A stretch of DNA of 64,000 nt from Nocardioides abyssi (GTDB taxonomy: Bacteria > Actinomycetota > Actinomycetes > Propionibacteriales > Nocardioidaceae), in contig NZ_JAUHJR010000004.1 in NCBI RefSeq assembly GCF_030412915.1, positions 186,001-250,000 on the forward strand, given 5' to 3'. The position numbers were made by a program, and so were the translations under genes. Under the pieces are notes generated by a model. It did no database searches, was not told the DNA's origin, and saw only the letters and a program-made list of their open reading frames with translations. Positions 17,601 to 24,099 of this stretch are shown here, piece by piece (positions within the stretch are counted from its first letter, which is position 1; the number at the start of each line of letters is the position of its first letter).

Positions 17601-18467
17601 GACGTTCGAGCCCCACATCACCAGGTAACCGGCGTCCCACCAGTCGCCGGACTCCGGCACGTCGGTCTGGTCGCCGAACATCTGCGGCGAGGCCACCGGG
17701 AGGTCGGCGTACCAGTCGTAGAACGACAGCATCGAACCGCCGAGCATGGAGGTGAACCGGGCGCCCGACGCGTGGGAGACCATCGACATCGCAGGGATCG
17801 GCGAGAAGCCGGCCACGCGGTCCGGGCCCCACTTGCGAATGGTGTGCACGTAGGCGGCGGCGGCCATCTCGGTCGCTTCCTCCCACGTGGCGCGGACCAG
17901 GCCGCCCTTGCCACGTGCGGACTTGTACGCCTTGGCGCGCATCGGGTGGTCGACCACGTGAGCCCACGCCTCGACCGGATCACCGTGCTGCTTCTTGGCC
18001 TCGCGATACATCTGCAGCAGCACGCCGCGGACGTAGGGGTAACGCACTCGCGTCGGGCTGTAGGTGTACCAGGAGAACGCCGCACCGCGGGGGCAGCCGC
18101 GCGGCTCGTACTCCGGCGAGTCCGGGCCGACCGAGGGGTAGTCGGTCTGCTGGGTCTCCCAGGTGATGATGCCGTCCTTGACGTAGACCTTCCACGAGCA
18201 CGACCCGGTGCAGTTCACGCCGTGCGTCGAGCGCACCACCTTGTCGTGGCTCCACCGGTCCCGGTAGAACGCGTCGGCCTCGCGTCCACCGGCCTTGGTC
18301 AAGGTGCGCAGGTCGTCCGAGACCGTGCCCTTGGTGAAGTAGCGTCGAGTACGCACGAGGGCATCGGCCAGACCACCGTCCAATCCCCCTCCCGTCCCCT
18401 TGCTGGAATGAGGGGTCCTACCGGGAGTCGTATCGGGGGTCGTCTCGGGGGTCGTCTCGGTGGTCAC
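14685..18467 (-). CDS. narG: Respiratory nitrate reductase alpha subunit
   Basis: 1260-residue molybdenum catalytic subunit facing the cytoplasm, reducing nitrate to nitrite. The FS0 cluster ligands are in THGVNCTGSCSWKVYV and EPRGCPRG, with the usual His as first ligand. Molybdenum cofactor regions are readable, including VVSPDYADNVKFADEWL and the C-terminal NKWSIHSEYQDN and LTPHNKWS segments. The first 20 residues contain Thr-Pro repeats (TETTPETTPDTTPGRTP), encoded by near-repeats of a GACGACCCC-type unit, an odd but probably harmless extension. GTG overlaps the narK stop as GTGA, so translation is coupled. Confidence 0.97.
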   Translation of the reverse strand: MTTETTPETTPDTTPGRTPHSSKGTGGGLDGGLADALVRTRRYFTKGTVSDDLRTLTKAGGREADAFYRDRWSHDKVVRSTHGVNCTGSCSWKVYVKDGIITWETQQTDYPSVGPDSPEYEPRGCPRGAAFSWYTYSPTRVRYPYVRGVLLQMYREAKKQHGDPVEAWAHVVDHPMRAKAYKSARGKGGLVRATWEEATEMAAAAYVHTIRKWGPDRVAGFSPIPAMSMVSHASGARFTSMLGGSMLSFYDWYADLPVASPQMFGDQTDVPESGDWWDAGYLVMWGSNVPVTRTPDAHWMTEARYRGQKVVVVSPDYADNVKFADEWLAIAPGTDGALAMAMGHVVLKEFFVDRQVPSFVDYTKRFTDLPHLVALERVSTDEAGEGSYRPGKMLTAADLVEHAGAENAHFKTVLIDARTDQPVVPNGSLGHRFGEEGAGRWNLDLGDVDPRLSLLQDGGEAVLVELPRFDDLDGTPDSLPRGVPVRRIGDHLVTTVYDLMLAQYGVARDGLPGRWAAGYDDAAAPYTPAWQEAITGVPAQAAARIGREFAQNAEESGGRSMILMGAGTNHYFHSDTIYRGFLALTTLTGCQGVNGGGWAHYVGQEKCRPVTGWAQLAFGLDWVRPPRQMIHTAYWYLHTDQFRYDTFPADQVAAKTGSGRFAGMSTADIIAKSARMGWMPSYPTFDRNPLDLADEAAAQGRSVVDHVVDQLASGDLRFAAEDPDSPENFPRVLAIWRANLLGSSGKGSEYFLKHLLGTDSSLRATEASEPERPAEVAWHAEAPEGKLDLLLTLDFRQTSTTLFSDIVLPAATWYEKHDLNTTDMHPFVHSFNPAIAPPWQTRTDWDAWQTIATKFSELAAVHLGTRKDVVAVPLLHDTADAMANPHGVVRDWKLGECDPVPGVTMPKIVEVERDYAAIGAQMQALGPLMEKLGATTKGITYDVTASVDYLRHKNGAVRGGPADGRPSLKREIHACEAILALSGTTNGHLATQGFKTLEKRTGTLLHDLAAEHEGKQITFADTQAAPVPVITSPEWSGSESGGRRYSPFTINVERLKPWHTLTGRQTFYLDHDWIQEIGESLPVYRPPLNMGALFAEPDLGSTGEAMGERTVTVRYLTPHNKWSIHSEYQDNLFMLSLSRGGQTIWMSDKDAAKVGVEDNDWIEAVNRNGVVVARAIVSHRMPAGTVYMHHAQDRLIDVPLAETSGKRGGIHNSLTRILVKPSHLIGGYAQLAFAFNYLGPTGNQRDEVTVIRKRSQEVTY

Positions 18468-19696
18468 GCGGTGGCTCCTCCCGTAGCAGCGGTACGACGG
18501 ACGACGGTGAGCGTCAGCACCAGGGTCAGTGCGGCGGTCACCGAGAGCAGGATCAAGCCGATGGCGTAGGAGTCGGTGCGGCCGTAGACGTAGCCCATGA
18601 CCAACGGCGGCACGAACCCTCCGAGTCCGCCGGCAGCGCCGACCAGGCCCGTGACACCGCCGACGCGGGCGGGCTCGGTCACCTGGGCGATCAGCGCGAA
18701 GGTGGCTCCGCTGCCGGCCCCGAGGGCCCCGGCCATGGCCAGGAAGGCGACGGTGCCGGCACCGTCGAGCGGCGGAGTTCCTGCGGAGATGGCCGCGCAG
18801 ACCACGACGATGGCGTACCCCGCCGACAGCACCGGGATGGACCCGAACCGGTCGGAGAGCCACCCGCCGACGGGGCGCATGACGACCGCGATGACCACGA
18901 AGCCGGCCATCCGGTTCGAGGCGTCCGCGGCGGTGAGTCCGTGAGCGGTCTTCAGGTAGGCCGGTAGGTAGACGGAGAAGGCGACGTAGCCGCCGAACGC
19001 CACCGCGTACAGCACGCAGGCCTGCCAGGTGATGGCGAGGCGGGCGTTCGCGCTCAGTCGGGCAACCAGGCTCGTGGTCGGCACCACGCGGCCGGGAGCA
19101 TCACGCAGCACCAGCCAGGCGATGGCGGCGTACACGGCGAGCACCACGGCGGTGATGAGGAACGGGGCCTGGTCGCCGACGTCGGTGTAGAGCTTCACCG
19201 TCGTCAGGGCGCTGATGGCGGTGCCACCCATGCCGGCGCCGAACACGCCGACGGCCAGTCCTCGGCGTTCCGGCGGGAACCACGCGTTCACGAAGGGGAC
19301 GCCGACCGCGAAGGCGGTGCCGCCTATCCCGAGGAAGAAGCCGCCCACCAGGAGCAGGGTGTACGAATCGAGGGCGACGAAGCCGATGAAGAGGACCGGC
19401 ACGATGGTCACCGCCGAGACGAGCGGGAACATCACCCGGCCGCCGTAGCGGTCGGTCAGGGCCCCGACCAGGATCCGCCCGAGCGATCCGACGATCACCG
19501 GGACCGCGACCAGCAGAGCGACGTCGGACTCCGACAGCTCGCCGAGCGTGCCCTGGTCGCGGAACATGGGCCCCAGCGGGCTCACCAACGCCCAGGCCCA
19601 GAAGTTCACGGCGAACCCGACGGTCGCCAGGACCAGCATCAGCAGTGGAGACGTGGTGCCCTGCCGGCGCCGAGGGGTCGTCATCGCAGTTGCCAT
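18464..19696 (-). CDS. narK: NarK-type nitrate/nitrite transporter
   Basis: 410-residue major facilitator, about 12 membrane segments, first gene of the nitrate operon. It brings nitrate in and/or carries nitrite out. The MFS signature after helix 2 is GRILVGALTDRYGGR with a repeat in the second half, RPVGGWLSDRFGS. Glycine-rich family segments are GIGGTAFAVGVPFVNAWFPPERRG and GLVGAAGGLGGFVPP. The ATG at 19696 has a good ribosome binding site (GGGAGGAAAAGG just upstream). A CRP/FNR-like palindrome lies 16 bases upstream of the start. Confidence 0.95.
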   Translation of the reverse strand: MATAMTTPRRRQGTTSPLLMLVLATVGFAVNFWAWALVSPLGPMFRDQGTLGELSESDVALLVAVPVIVGSLGRILVGALTDRYGGRVMFPLVSAVTIVPVLFIGFVALDSYTLLLVGGFFLGIGGTAFAVGVPFVNAWFPPERRGLAVGVFGAGMGGTAISALTTVKLYTDVGDQAPFLITAVVLAVYAAIAWLVLRDAPGRVVPTTSLVARLSANARLAITWQACVLYAVAFGGYVAFSVYLPAYLKTAHGLTAADASNRMAGFVVIAVVMRPVGGWLSDRFGSIPVLSAGYAIVVVCAAISAGTPPLDGAGTVAFLAMAGALGAGSGATFALIAQVTEPARVGGVTGLVGAAGGLGGFVPPLVMGYVYGRTDSYAIGLILLSVTAALTLVLTLTVVRRTAATGGATA

Positions 19697-20288
19697 CCTT
19701 TTCCTCCCGGTTGTGACCTTGGCCACTCGACCGTCAGATGTCCAGCCTTGCGGTTCTGCGTGTCGGACGCGCAGGGACCGTGGTCGCGTCGTGCCCGAGC
19801 AGAGGTCACGGGTGCTCGCACGGGCGGTTGCGCCCTGTCGGGTGGTGGAGCCAGCGCGTCCCACCAGCCAGCGATCCACCGACCTTCCGAGGGTCGAACG
19901 GCGATCCCGCCGGCGAGCGCGCGTCGTCCTCGCGTCTCCCAGCCAGGGTGTGGCGGTCTCCGCGAACACCAGCGCCAGAACGCCGCTCGAGCGCCGCGAC
20001 CAGTGGACCGGGCAGCTGCGCCGGGAGCGACCACCTGCGGGTCCGCGGCACTCGGATGGTGCTGGTCCCCACTTCTAGGTCGCGGCGAGGGGGTCCACTC
20101 AGCCGGTCGTTGCAACACGTGGACCTGATCCACCGGACAGAGTGCTTCGAGCTCCTCTACTGGGTTCGCGGGCTGATCGATCGGCCCGGCCGGTCCTGAG
20201 TCTCGCTGGACCCGGAGAGCCTCGCCGGCACCCCTCACTGCGCTCCGGCCTGCAGGTCAGAGCGATCGGCGGACCGCGCCCGTCTCGT
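19697..20288. other. 592-base stretch upstream of narK without a convincing gene
   Basis: Several frames are open because of high GC, but none has a start with a ribosome binding site or a leaderless -10, and none translates into recognisable protein; codon bias is not that of the neighbours. It must hold the narK promoter. The length suggests deleted or decayed material between narK and the second cupin gene. Confidence 0.5.
19712..19727. promoter_or_regulatory. CRP/FNR-like palindrome before narK
   Basis: TGTGACCTTGGCCACT resembles the CRP/FNR family pattern TGTGA-N6-TCACA, with the left half exact and an inner palindrome GTGACCTTGGCCAC differing at one pair. It lies within the likely untranslated leader, 16 bases before the ATG, so it would act as a roadblock or as part of a promoter further upstream. 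Weak evidence. Confidence 0.3.
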
Positions 20289-20624
20289 CTAGGCCGGACC
20301 GAGGTGCTCCGTCGCTTCCGCGGCACCAACGTCCTTGAGCTCCACGAACAACACGTGCGTGGGGGTGTTTCCGATGTTCTCGCCCGCATGCTCCTGGGCC
20401 GGCAACCACCCCGTGAAGCCGGCTGGCATGTCCACCTCGCGCTCCTCGCCATGAGCGATCAGCCGACGGCGAAAGGACGTGATGGTGTGCATCACGCTGT
20501 CCGGGTGCTCGTGCGGCGTCGTCCGGTGCCCAGGTTCGTCGCGATACTCGAGAACACGGACTCGTTCGTTCTCGAAGACGACCTTGTAGACATCATGATT
20601 GGACACCGCTGGGTCCAGGCTCAT
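20289..20624 (-). CDS. Cupin domain protein
   Basis: 111-residue single cupin. The first motif is HRTTPHEHPDSVMHTI (metal-binding His/His/Glu-type positions) and the second ends in HVLFVELKD. Proteins of this kind are often annotated as cytoplasmic cupins, role unknown. The ATG at 20624 has TAGTGA/GATAGT-like -10 sequence a few bases upstream and no ribosome binding site. It is unrelated in sequence to the cupin after narI apart from the fold. Confidence 0.78.
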   Translation of the reverse strand: MSLDPAVSNHDVYKVVFENERVRVLEYRDEPGHRTTPHEHPDSVMHTITSFRRRLIAHGEEREVDMPAGFTGWLPAQEHAGENIGNTPTHVLFVELKDVGAAEATEHLGPA

Positions 20625-20785
20625 ATGTCACTATCATCGCTCGCCACCAGCAACCACAAGCCCTACGCGGGAGGTCGTCCCGCTCCTGCCGCGTTCAGCG
20701 CAGTTCCGTCGAGATGAGCCGGTGTGCCGCGAGCGGCGCGTGGAGAACCTCTCTGAGATCTGCCACCGCGGCGGGCGGCGCTCAG

Positions 20786-21505
20786 CTAGACGAGGCCGGC
20801 GCCGCCGACGACGGTGCCGACGCCGTAGGTGATGCCCATGGCGAGCAGTCCCCCGGCGACGTTTCGGAGCACAGCGCGCTGCGGCGGAGCACCGCCGGCC
20901 CGCGCGGCGGTGTATCCCGTGCCGGCCAGCGCGACACCGACGGCGATCACCGTCAGGGGGGCCCGGAGGTCCGCCGGGAACAGCAGGATGGTCAGCAGTG
21001 GCAGTGCCGCACCGACGACGAAGCTGGCCATCGACGCCCACGCGGCGTGCCACGGGTTCGTGAGATCGTCCGGGTCGATCCCCAGCTCCACCTCGAGGTG
21101 GCTGCGCAGCGGATCGACCGCGGTGAGCTCGGCCGCCACGTCGTGGGCGAGCGTGGGAGAGAGACCCTTGTGCTCGTAGAGCCGGGCGAGCTCGGCGAGC
21201 TCGTCCTCGGGCGCCTCCCGCAGCTCGCGCGACTCCTGGGCGATGAGTGCCCGCTCGGTGTCGCGCTGGGTGCTGACCGAGACGTACTCACCCGCCGCCA
21301 TGCTCATCGCGCCGGCCACCAGGCCTGCGAGCCCAGCGACGGCAATCGTGCCGCGATCGTTCGTGGCGCCAGCAACACCCATGACCAGGCCCGCAGTCGA
21401 GACGATGCCGTCATTCGCGCCGAGCACCGCGGCCCGAAGCGCGTTCAGCCGTGCATTGATCGAGGGGTCGTGCGGCTCTGCGGGACGAGGGGCGGCGTCG
21501 GACAT
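20786..21505 (-). CDS. VIT1/CCC1 family iron/manganese transporter
   Basis: 239-residue membrane protein of the vacuolar iron transporter family, probably exporting Fe2+ or Mn2+. The N-terminal LNALRAAVLGANDGIVST and the following GLVAGAMSMAAGEYVSVSTQRD are diagnostic. A soluble metal-binding helical segment lies between helices 2 and 3 (ERALIAQESRELREAPEDELAEL). Five hydrophobic segments. ATG at 21505 is preferred since conservation starts soon after; an in-frame ATG at 21540 is possible. It lies in the accessory block, separated from nar genes. Confidence 0.9.
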   Translation of the reverse strand: MSDAAPRPAEPHDPSINARLNALRAAVLGANDGIVSTAGLVMGVAGATNDRGTIAVAGLAGLVAGAMSMAAGEYVSVSTQRDTERALIAQESRELREAPEDELAELARLYEHKGLSPTLAHDVAAELTAVDPLRSHLEVELGIDPDDLTNPWHAAWASMASFVVGAALPLLTILLFPADLRAPLTVIAVGVALAGTGYTAARAGGAPPQRAVLRNVAGGLLAMGITYGVGTVVGGAGLV

Positions 21506-21766
21506 GTTCACGGGCCCCATCCTGGCCGCGGGCGGTGGCGGTGACCACCACCTGCGGCCAGCGCCTGACCAGCTAGGCGCCGTCGGTCCGGCGCACGTGT
21601 CCGGGACTCGACGCCGGCGGGGTTCCGCGGACGGGTGACGCGACGGCCGCGCAGGAACGCTGTCATCGGAGTGGCCGAGGAGCCGGCCTCGACGGGAACC
21701 CACCCCGGGCACCTGACGCGGCAACAGCGAGATCAGGACTCGGTCTTCGGTTCAGTCCTTGGATGA

Positions 21767-21925
21767 GAGGCCGCGAAGGCACTTCGTTCCGACGCTGTCG
21801 ACGGGTGCGGCTCGACGGGCTGGGGCCTCACCGTCACGGTCACCGTCACCAAGGTCGGCCACGCGACCACGACCGTCAGGAGCAAGCCGACCGCGAAGGT
21901 CACGAAGAAGAAGGCCAAGAAGTAG
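21767..21925 (+). pseudogene. Decayed 3' end of a secreted Ig-like/beta-rich protein gene
   Basis: The open frame starts directly after an in-frame TGA (21764-21766) and contains no ATG, GTG or TTG start. Its last 32 codons read GLTVTVTVTKVGHATTTVRS then KPTAKVTKKKAKK and stop at TAG 21923-21925. Alternating Thr-Val and a Lys-rich end are typical of C-termini of repeat-bearing secreted actinobacterial proteins. A large terminator hairpin follows nine bases later, which supports a formerly expressed gene whose 5' part was deleted. Identity of the parent is inferred from composition only. Confidence 0.5.
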
Positions 21926-21933
21926 CAGGGACG

Positions 21934-22002
21934 GACGTCCCCGGGCCGGTCCGCCTCGGCGGGCCGTACGTCGCGGCTCGACCGCGACGGCCCGGGGACG
22001 TC
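21934..22002 (+). terminator. Large terminator-like stem-loop after the gene remnant
   Basis: GACGTCCCCGGGCCG (21934-21948) pairs perfectly over 15 bases with CGGCCCGGGGACGTC (21988-22002). Inside, TCGCGG (21971-21976) pairs with CCGCGA (21982-21987). The stem starts nine bases after the remnant's stop codon. Confidence 0.7.
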
Positions 22003-22070
22003 TGTCGTCTCCGGGGCCCGGTGTCGGTCGAGCCGGCCGTGGGCCCGAACCCACTGGACGGGGCGCCACT

Positions 22071-22081
22071 CCCCCTCGGAC
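22071..22081 (+). repeat. 11-base direct repeat of the tRNA-Leu 3' end (candidate att remnant)
   Basis: CCCCCTCGGAC is identical to 11035-11045 in the T-arm/acceptor part of tRNA-Leu and has the same orientation. It stands at the far end of the accessory block. Eleven bases is short for an attachment site and could be chance in GC-rich DNA. Confidence 0.25.
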
Positions 22082-22169
22082 GAGACCAGCACTTGGACGA
22101 GACCCGGCTCCGGTTGCGGCGCCTACGGCACGAGTGGCTTTCCCCCGAGGCGCGGCCTATGGTCCCGGC

Positions 22170-22337
22170 ATGGTCGGGACGGTCGAGGCGGTGGCGCAGG
22201 CGGTCACGGTCGGGCCGTCGCACGTCCCGTCGGGCCCCGCCCTCCTCGCGATCGCGCTCGGCGAGGTCGCCCGCGGCATCCGCGGCCTCGACGTGCTGCG
22301 CCGCAGCGTCGACCGCGCCCCGCCCGCCCAGCTCTGA
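22170..22337 (+). CDS. Small protein of 55 residues, unknown
   Basis: Supported mainly by its start: -10 TATGGT (22158-22163) stands six bases before the ATG, the arrangement used by many genes here. The product begins MVGTVEAVAQAVTVG and carries one amphipathic or hydrophobic stretch (PALLAIALGEVARGIRGLDVL). I do not recognise it. It is followed after 72 bases by another tiny frame coupled to the TraR/DksA-type gene. Confidence 0.4.
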   Translation: MVGTVEAVAQAVTVGPSHVPSGPALLAIALGEVARGIRGLDVLRRSVDRAPPAQL

Positions 22338-22409
22338 CGCCACCCGGCGTCCACGCCCTCCAGCGCGCCCGGACCACCGGCGCGCTCCCACGGCTGTCCA
22401 GGAGCACCC

Positions 22410-22502
22410 ATGAACACGACCTCGACGTCGCCGCTGCCCGGCGACGCACCCTCCCCCGTCCCGGACCCGGCGGACGACCGCACGCGGGAGGTGACGGCAT
22501 GA
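22410..22502 (+). CDS. 30-residue frame coupled to the TraR/DksA gene
   Basis: ATG at 22410 has a ribosome binding site AGGAGC seven bases upstream. The frame reads a Ser/Pro/Asp-rich peptide (MNTTSTSPLPGDAPSPVPDP...) and its TGA overlaps the next ATG as ATGA. The downstream gene itself has no separate strong ribosome binding site, so this frame may serve as a translational leader rather than make a functional peptide. Confidence 0.4.
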   Translation: MNTTSTSPLPGDAPSPVPDPADDRTREVTA

Positions 22503-22810
22503 CGCTCAAGCCGGTGGGCGCCCAGCGGGCGTACCTCGACGAGCTGCGCTCGGAGCTGCTGCGGGCGGCTTACCGTCGCACCCACCAGCTCGGTGCGCTC
22601 CCGCCGCCCGGTGTCGACGAGGACGTCGTGCAGGCCGCCCACCGCGCGAGCGTGCAGCGCATCCTCGGGCAGGTGCACGCGGCGCTCGACCGCCTGGACG
22701 CCGGGACGTACGGCGAGTGCGTCGCCTGCGGCCGCCTGGTCGCGCTGCAGGACCTGCGCCGGTGCCCCTGGACCGAGCGCTGCGGCACCTGCATCCGCAG
22801 CACCGTCTGA
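22499..22810 (+). CDS. TraR/DksA-type zinc finger protein
   Basis: 103-residue protein with a coiled-coil-like helical N-terminus (YLDELRSELLRAAYRRTHQL) and a C4 zinc finger near the C-terminus, CVAC followed by CGTC, as in DksA/TraR proteins that enter the RNA polymerase secondary channel. The GTYGECVACG turn is characteristic. A role in stress-related control of transcription is an inference from the family. Translation is probably coupled to the 30-residue frame just upstream. Confidence 0.85.
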   Translation: MTLKPVGAQRAYLDELRSELLRAAYRRTHQLGALPPPGVDEDVVQAAHRASVQRILGQVHAALDRLDAGTYGECVACGRLVALQDLRRCPWTERCGTCIRSTV

Positions 22811-22979
22811 GCGGGGCCCGGGTCAGGGGTCGACGTCCTTCCCGCCCGCGGTCCGGCCACCCGCCCAAGGGCGCGATGAGTCCGGCGCGGTGACGGGGTC
22901 GACCTTGTCGGGACCGTCGCACGACGGCCCGGACGTCCGGTCCGGGAGCGCGGGGCGGTCCACGACCCCGGGAGGGACG

Positions 22980-23519
22980 ATGGCACAGCAGACGGTCCGA
23001 GCGACCAGCGAGGCGGCCGGCGCGGCGGGCGCCGCGACGACCATGGAGATGTACCCGTGCCTGTGGTTCGACGGTGACGCCGAGCAGGCTGCGGAGTTCT
23101 ATGCCGACCGGCTGCCCGACAGCCGCGTCGACAAGGTGTGGCGGTCGCCCGCGGACACCCCGGCCGGCCCGGCCGGGCAGGTGCTCGTCGTCGACCTCAC
23201 CCTGGTCGGCCGGCGGGTGCAGGGCCTTAACGGCGGCCCGGACTTCACCTTCTCCGAGGCGGTGTCCTTCGTGCTGGAGTGCGGGGACCAGGCCGAGGTC
23301 GACCGGCTCTGGGACGACCTGCTCGCCGACGGGGGCGAGCCCGGCCCGTGCGGCTGGCTGAAGGACCGGTTCGGCCTGTCCTGGCAGGTCGTCCCCCGCC
23401 GGCTCAACGAGCTGCTCGACGACCCCGACCCCGGTCGTGCCCGCCGCGCGATGGAGGCGATGCTGCAGATGGGCAAGATCGACGTGGCTGAGCTCGAGCG
23501 GGCCGCTGCCGACGCCTGA
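22980..23519 (+). CDS. VOC family protein (PhnB/3-dmu-9_3-mt type)
   Basis: 179-residue protein with the glyoxalase/bleomycin-resistance fold. It is of the subtype once labelled 3-demethylubiquinone methyltransferase-like, now treated as VOC proteins without proven activity. Diagnostic segments are MYPCLWFDGDAEQAAEFY, VDLTLVGRRVQGLNGGPDF and GWLKDRFGLSWQVVPRRL. The Ala-rich first 20 residues are an extension. Ribosome binding site GGGAGGG lies four bases before the ATG. Confidence 0.9.
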   Translation: MAQQTVRATSEAAGAAGAATTMEMYPCLWFDGDAEQAAEFYADRLPDSRVDKVWRSPADTPAGPAGQVLVVDLTLVGRRVQGLNGGPDFTFSEAVSFVLECGDQAEVDRLWDDLLADGGEPGPCGWLKDRFGLSWQVVPRRLNELLDDPDPGRARRAMEAMLQMGKIDVAELERAAADA

Positions 23520-23561
23520 GGACCGCGGCCACCGTCACGGCCCGCCGGCCGGCGGTGACGC

Positions 23562-23990
23562 TCAGCGCGTCGCTGCGACCTCCGGCGGCCACGTGAACCG
23601 CCGGCCCTCGACGCTCGTGGGGACCAGCTCGACCACCTCGTGGGGCACCTCGTCCAGCCACGGCCGGGCCGGCGGTGCGACCGCGGCCTGCTCCCCCGGC
23701 TCGAGCCGGCGCAGCCGCCCGCGGACCACCACGGACCACGCGGTGCCGTCGCCTCGCCAGTCGGTCTCGAGGGCGACGTCCGACTCGAGGGCCGCCGCGA
23801 GCAGCTTGTTGCCCGACCCGGTGCGCAGGTGGATCGCGTGCCCGTCGGCGGCGTAGTCGAGGGGCACGAGGTGGACCTCGTCGACGAGGCGGTACGCCAG
23901 GCGCCCGAACGTCTCCGACTCCAGCAGCGCCCAGCACTCCTCGGTGGCGAGCCGCTCCGCCGTGGCTGTCCCCTGGTCCGACCTGGTCAT
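23562..23990 (-). CDS. Pyridoxamine 5'-phosphate oxidase family protein (FMN-binding split barrel)
   Basis: 142-residue flavin/F420-binding split-barrel protein. The opening LATEECWALLESETFGRLAYR and the central HLRTGSGNKLLAAALESDVALETD with VVVRGRLRRLE follow the family. Proteins of this type occur in actinobacterial hypoxia and dormancy regulons, which would suit its place near nitrate genes, but no DosR-type site is visible. Ribosome binding site GGGAGG is seven bases before the ATG. Confidence 0.88.
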   Translation of the reverse strand: MTRSDQGTATAERLATEECWALLESETFGRLAYRLVDEVHLVPLDYAADGHAIHLRTGSGNKLLAAALESDVALETDWRGDGTAWSVVVRGRLRRLEPGEQAAVAPPARPWLDEVPHEVVELVPTSVEGRRFTWPPEVAATR

Positions 23991-24099
23991 CGTTGCCTCC
24001 CTGTGGCTTCGAGTGGCCGGGACCCGTGCGCCGGCCTCGACCTCCAGCGTGCGCCTGCGCGAGCCGCCGCGGCAGGGCCGAAGGTCCCGACGGGTCGTC

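Noticed and set aside
18400-18467. Thr-Pro repeats at the NarG N-terminus as evidence for a wrong start
   Set aside because: The GTG is coupled to the narK stop by GTGA and the next in-frame start would remove conserved sequence, so the extension is accepted.
19697-20288. Possible genes on either strand upstream of narK (up to 185 codons)
   Set aside because: No ribosome binding site or -10 at the starts, no recognisable motif, residue composition typical of noncoding GC-rich DNA.
23562-23990. DosR-type hypoxia box before the split-barrel flavoprotein
   Set aside because: No sequence close to the known 20-base motif is present in the upstream bases.
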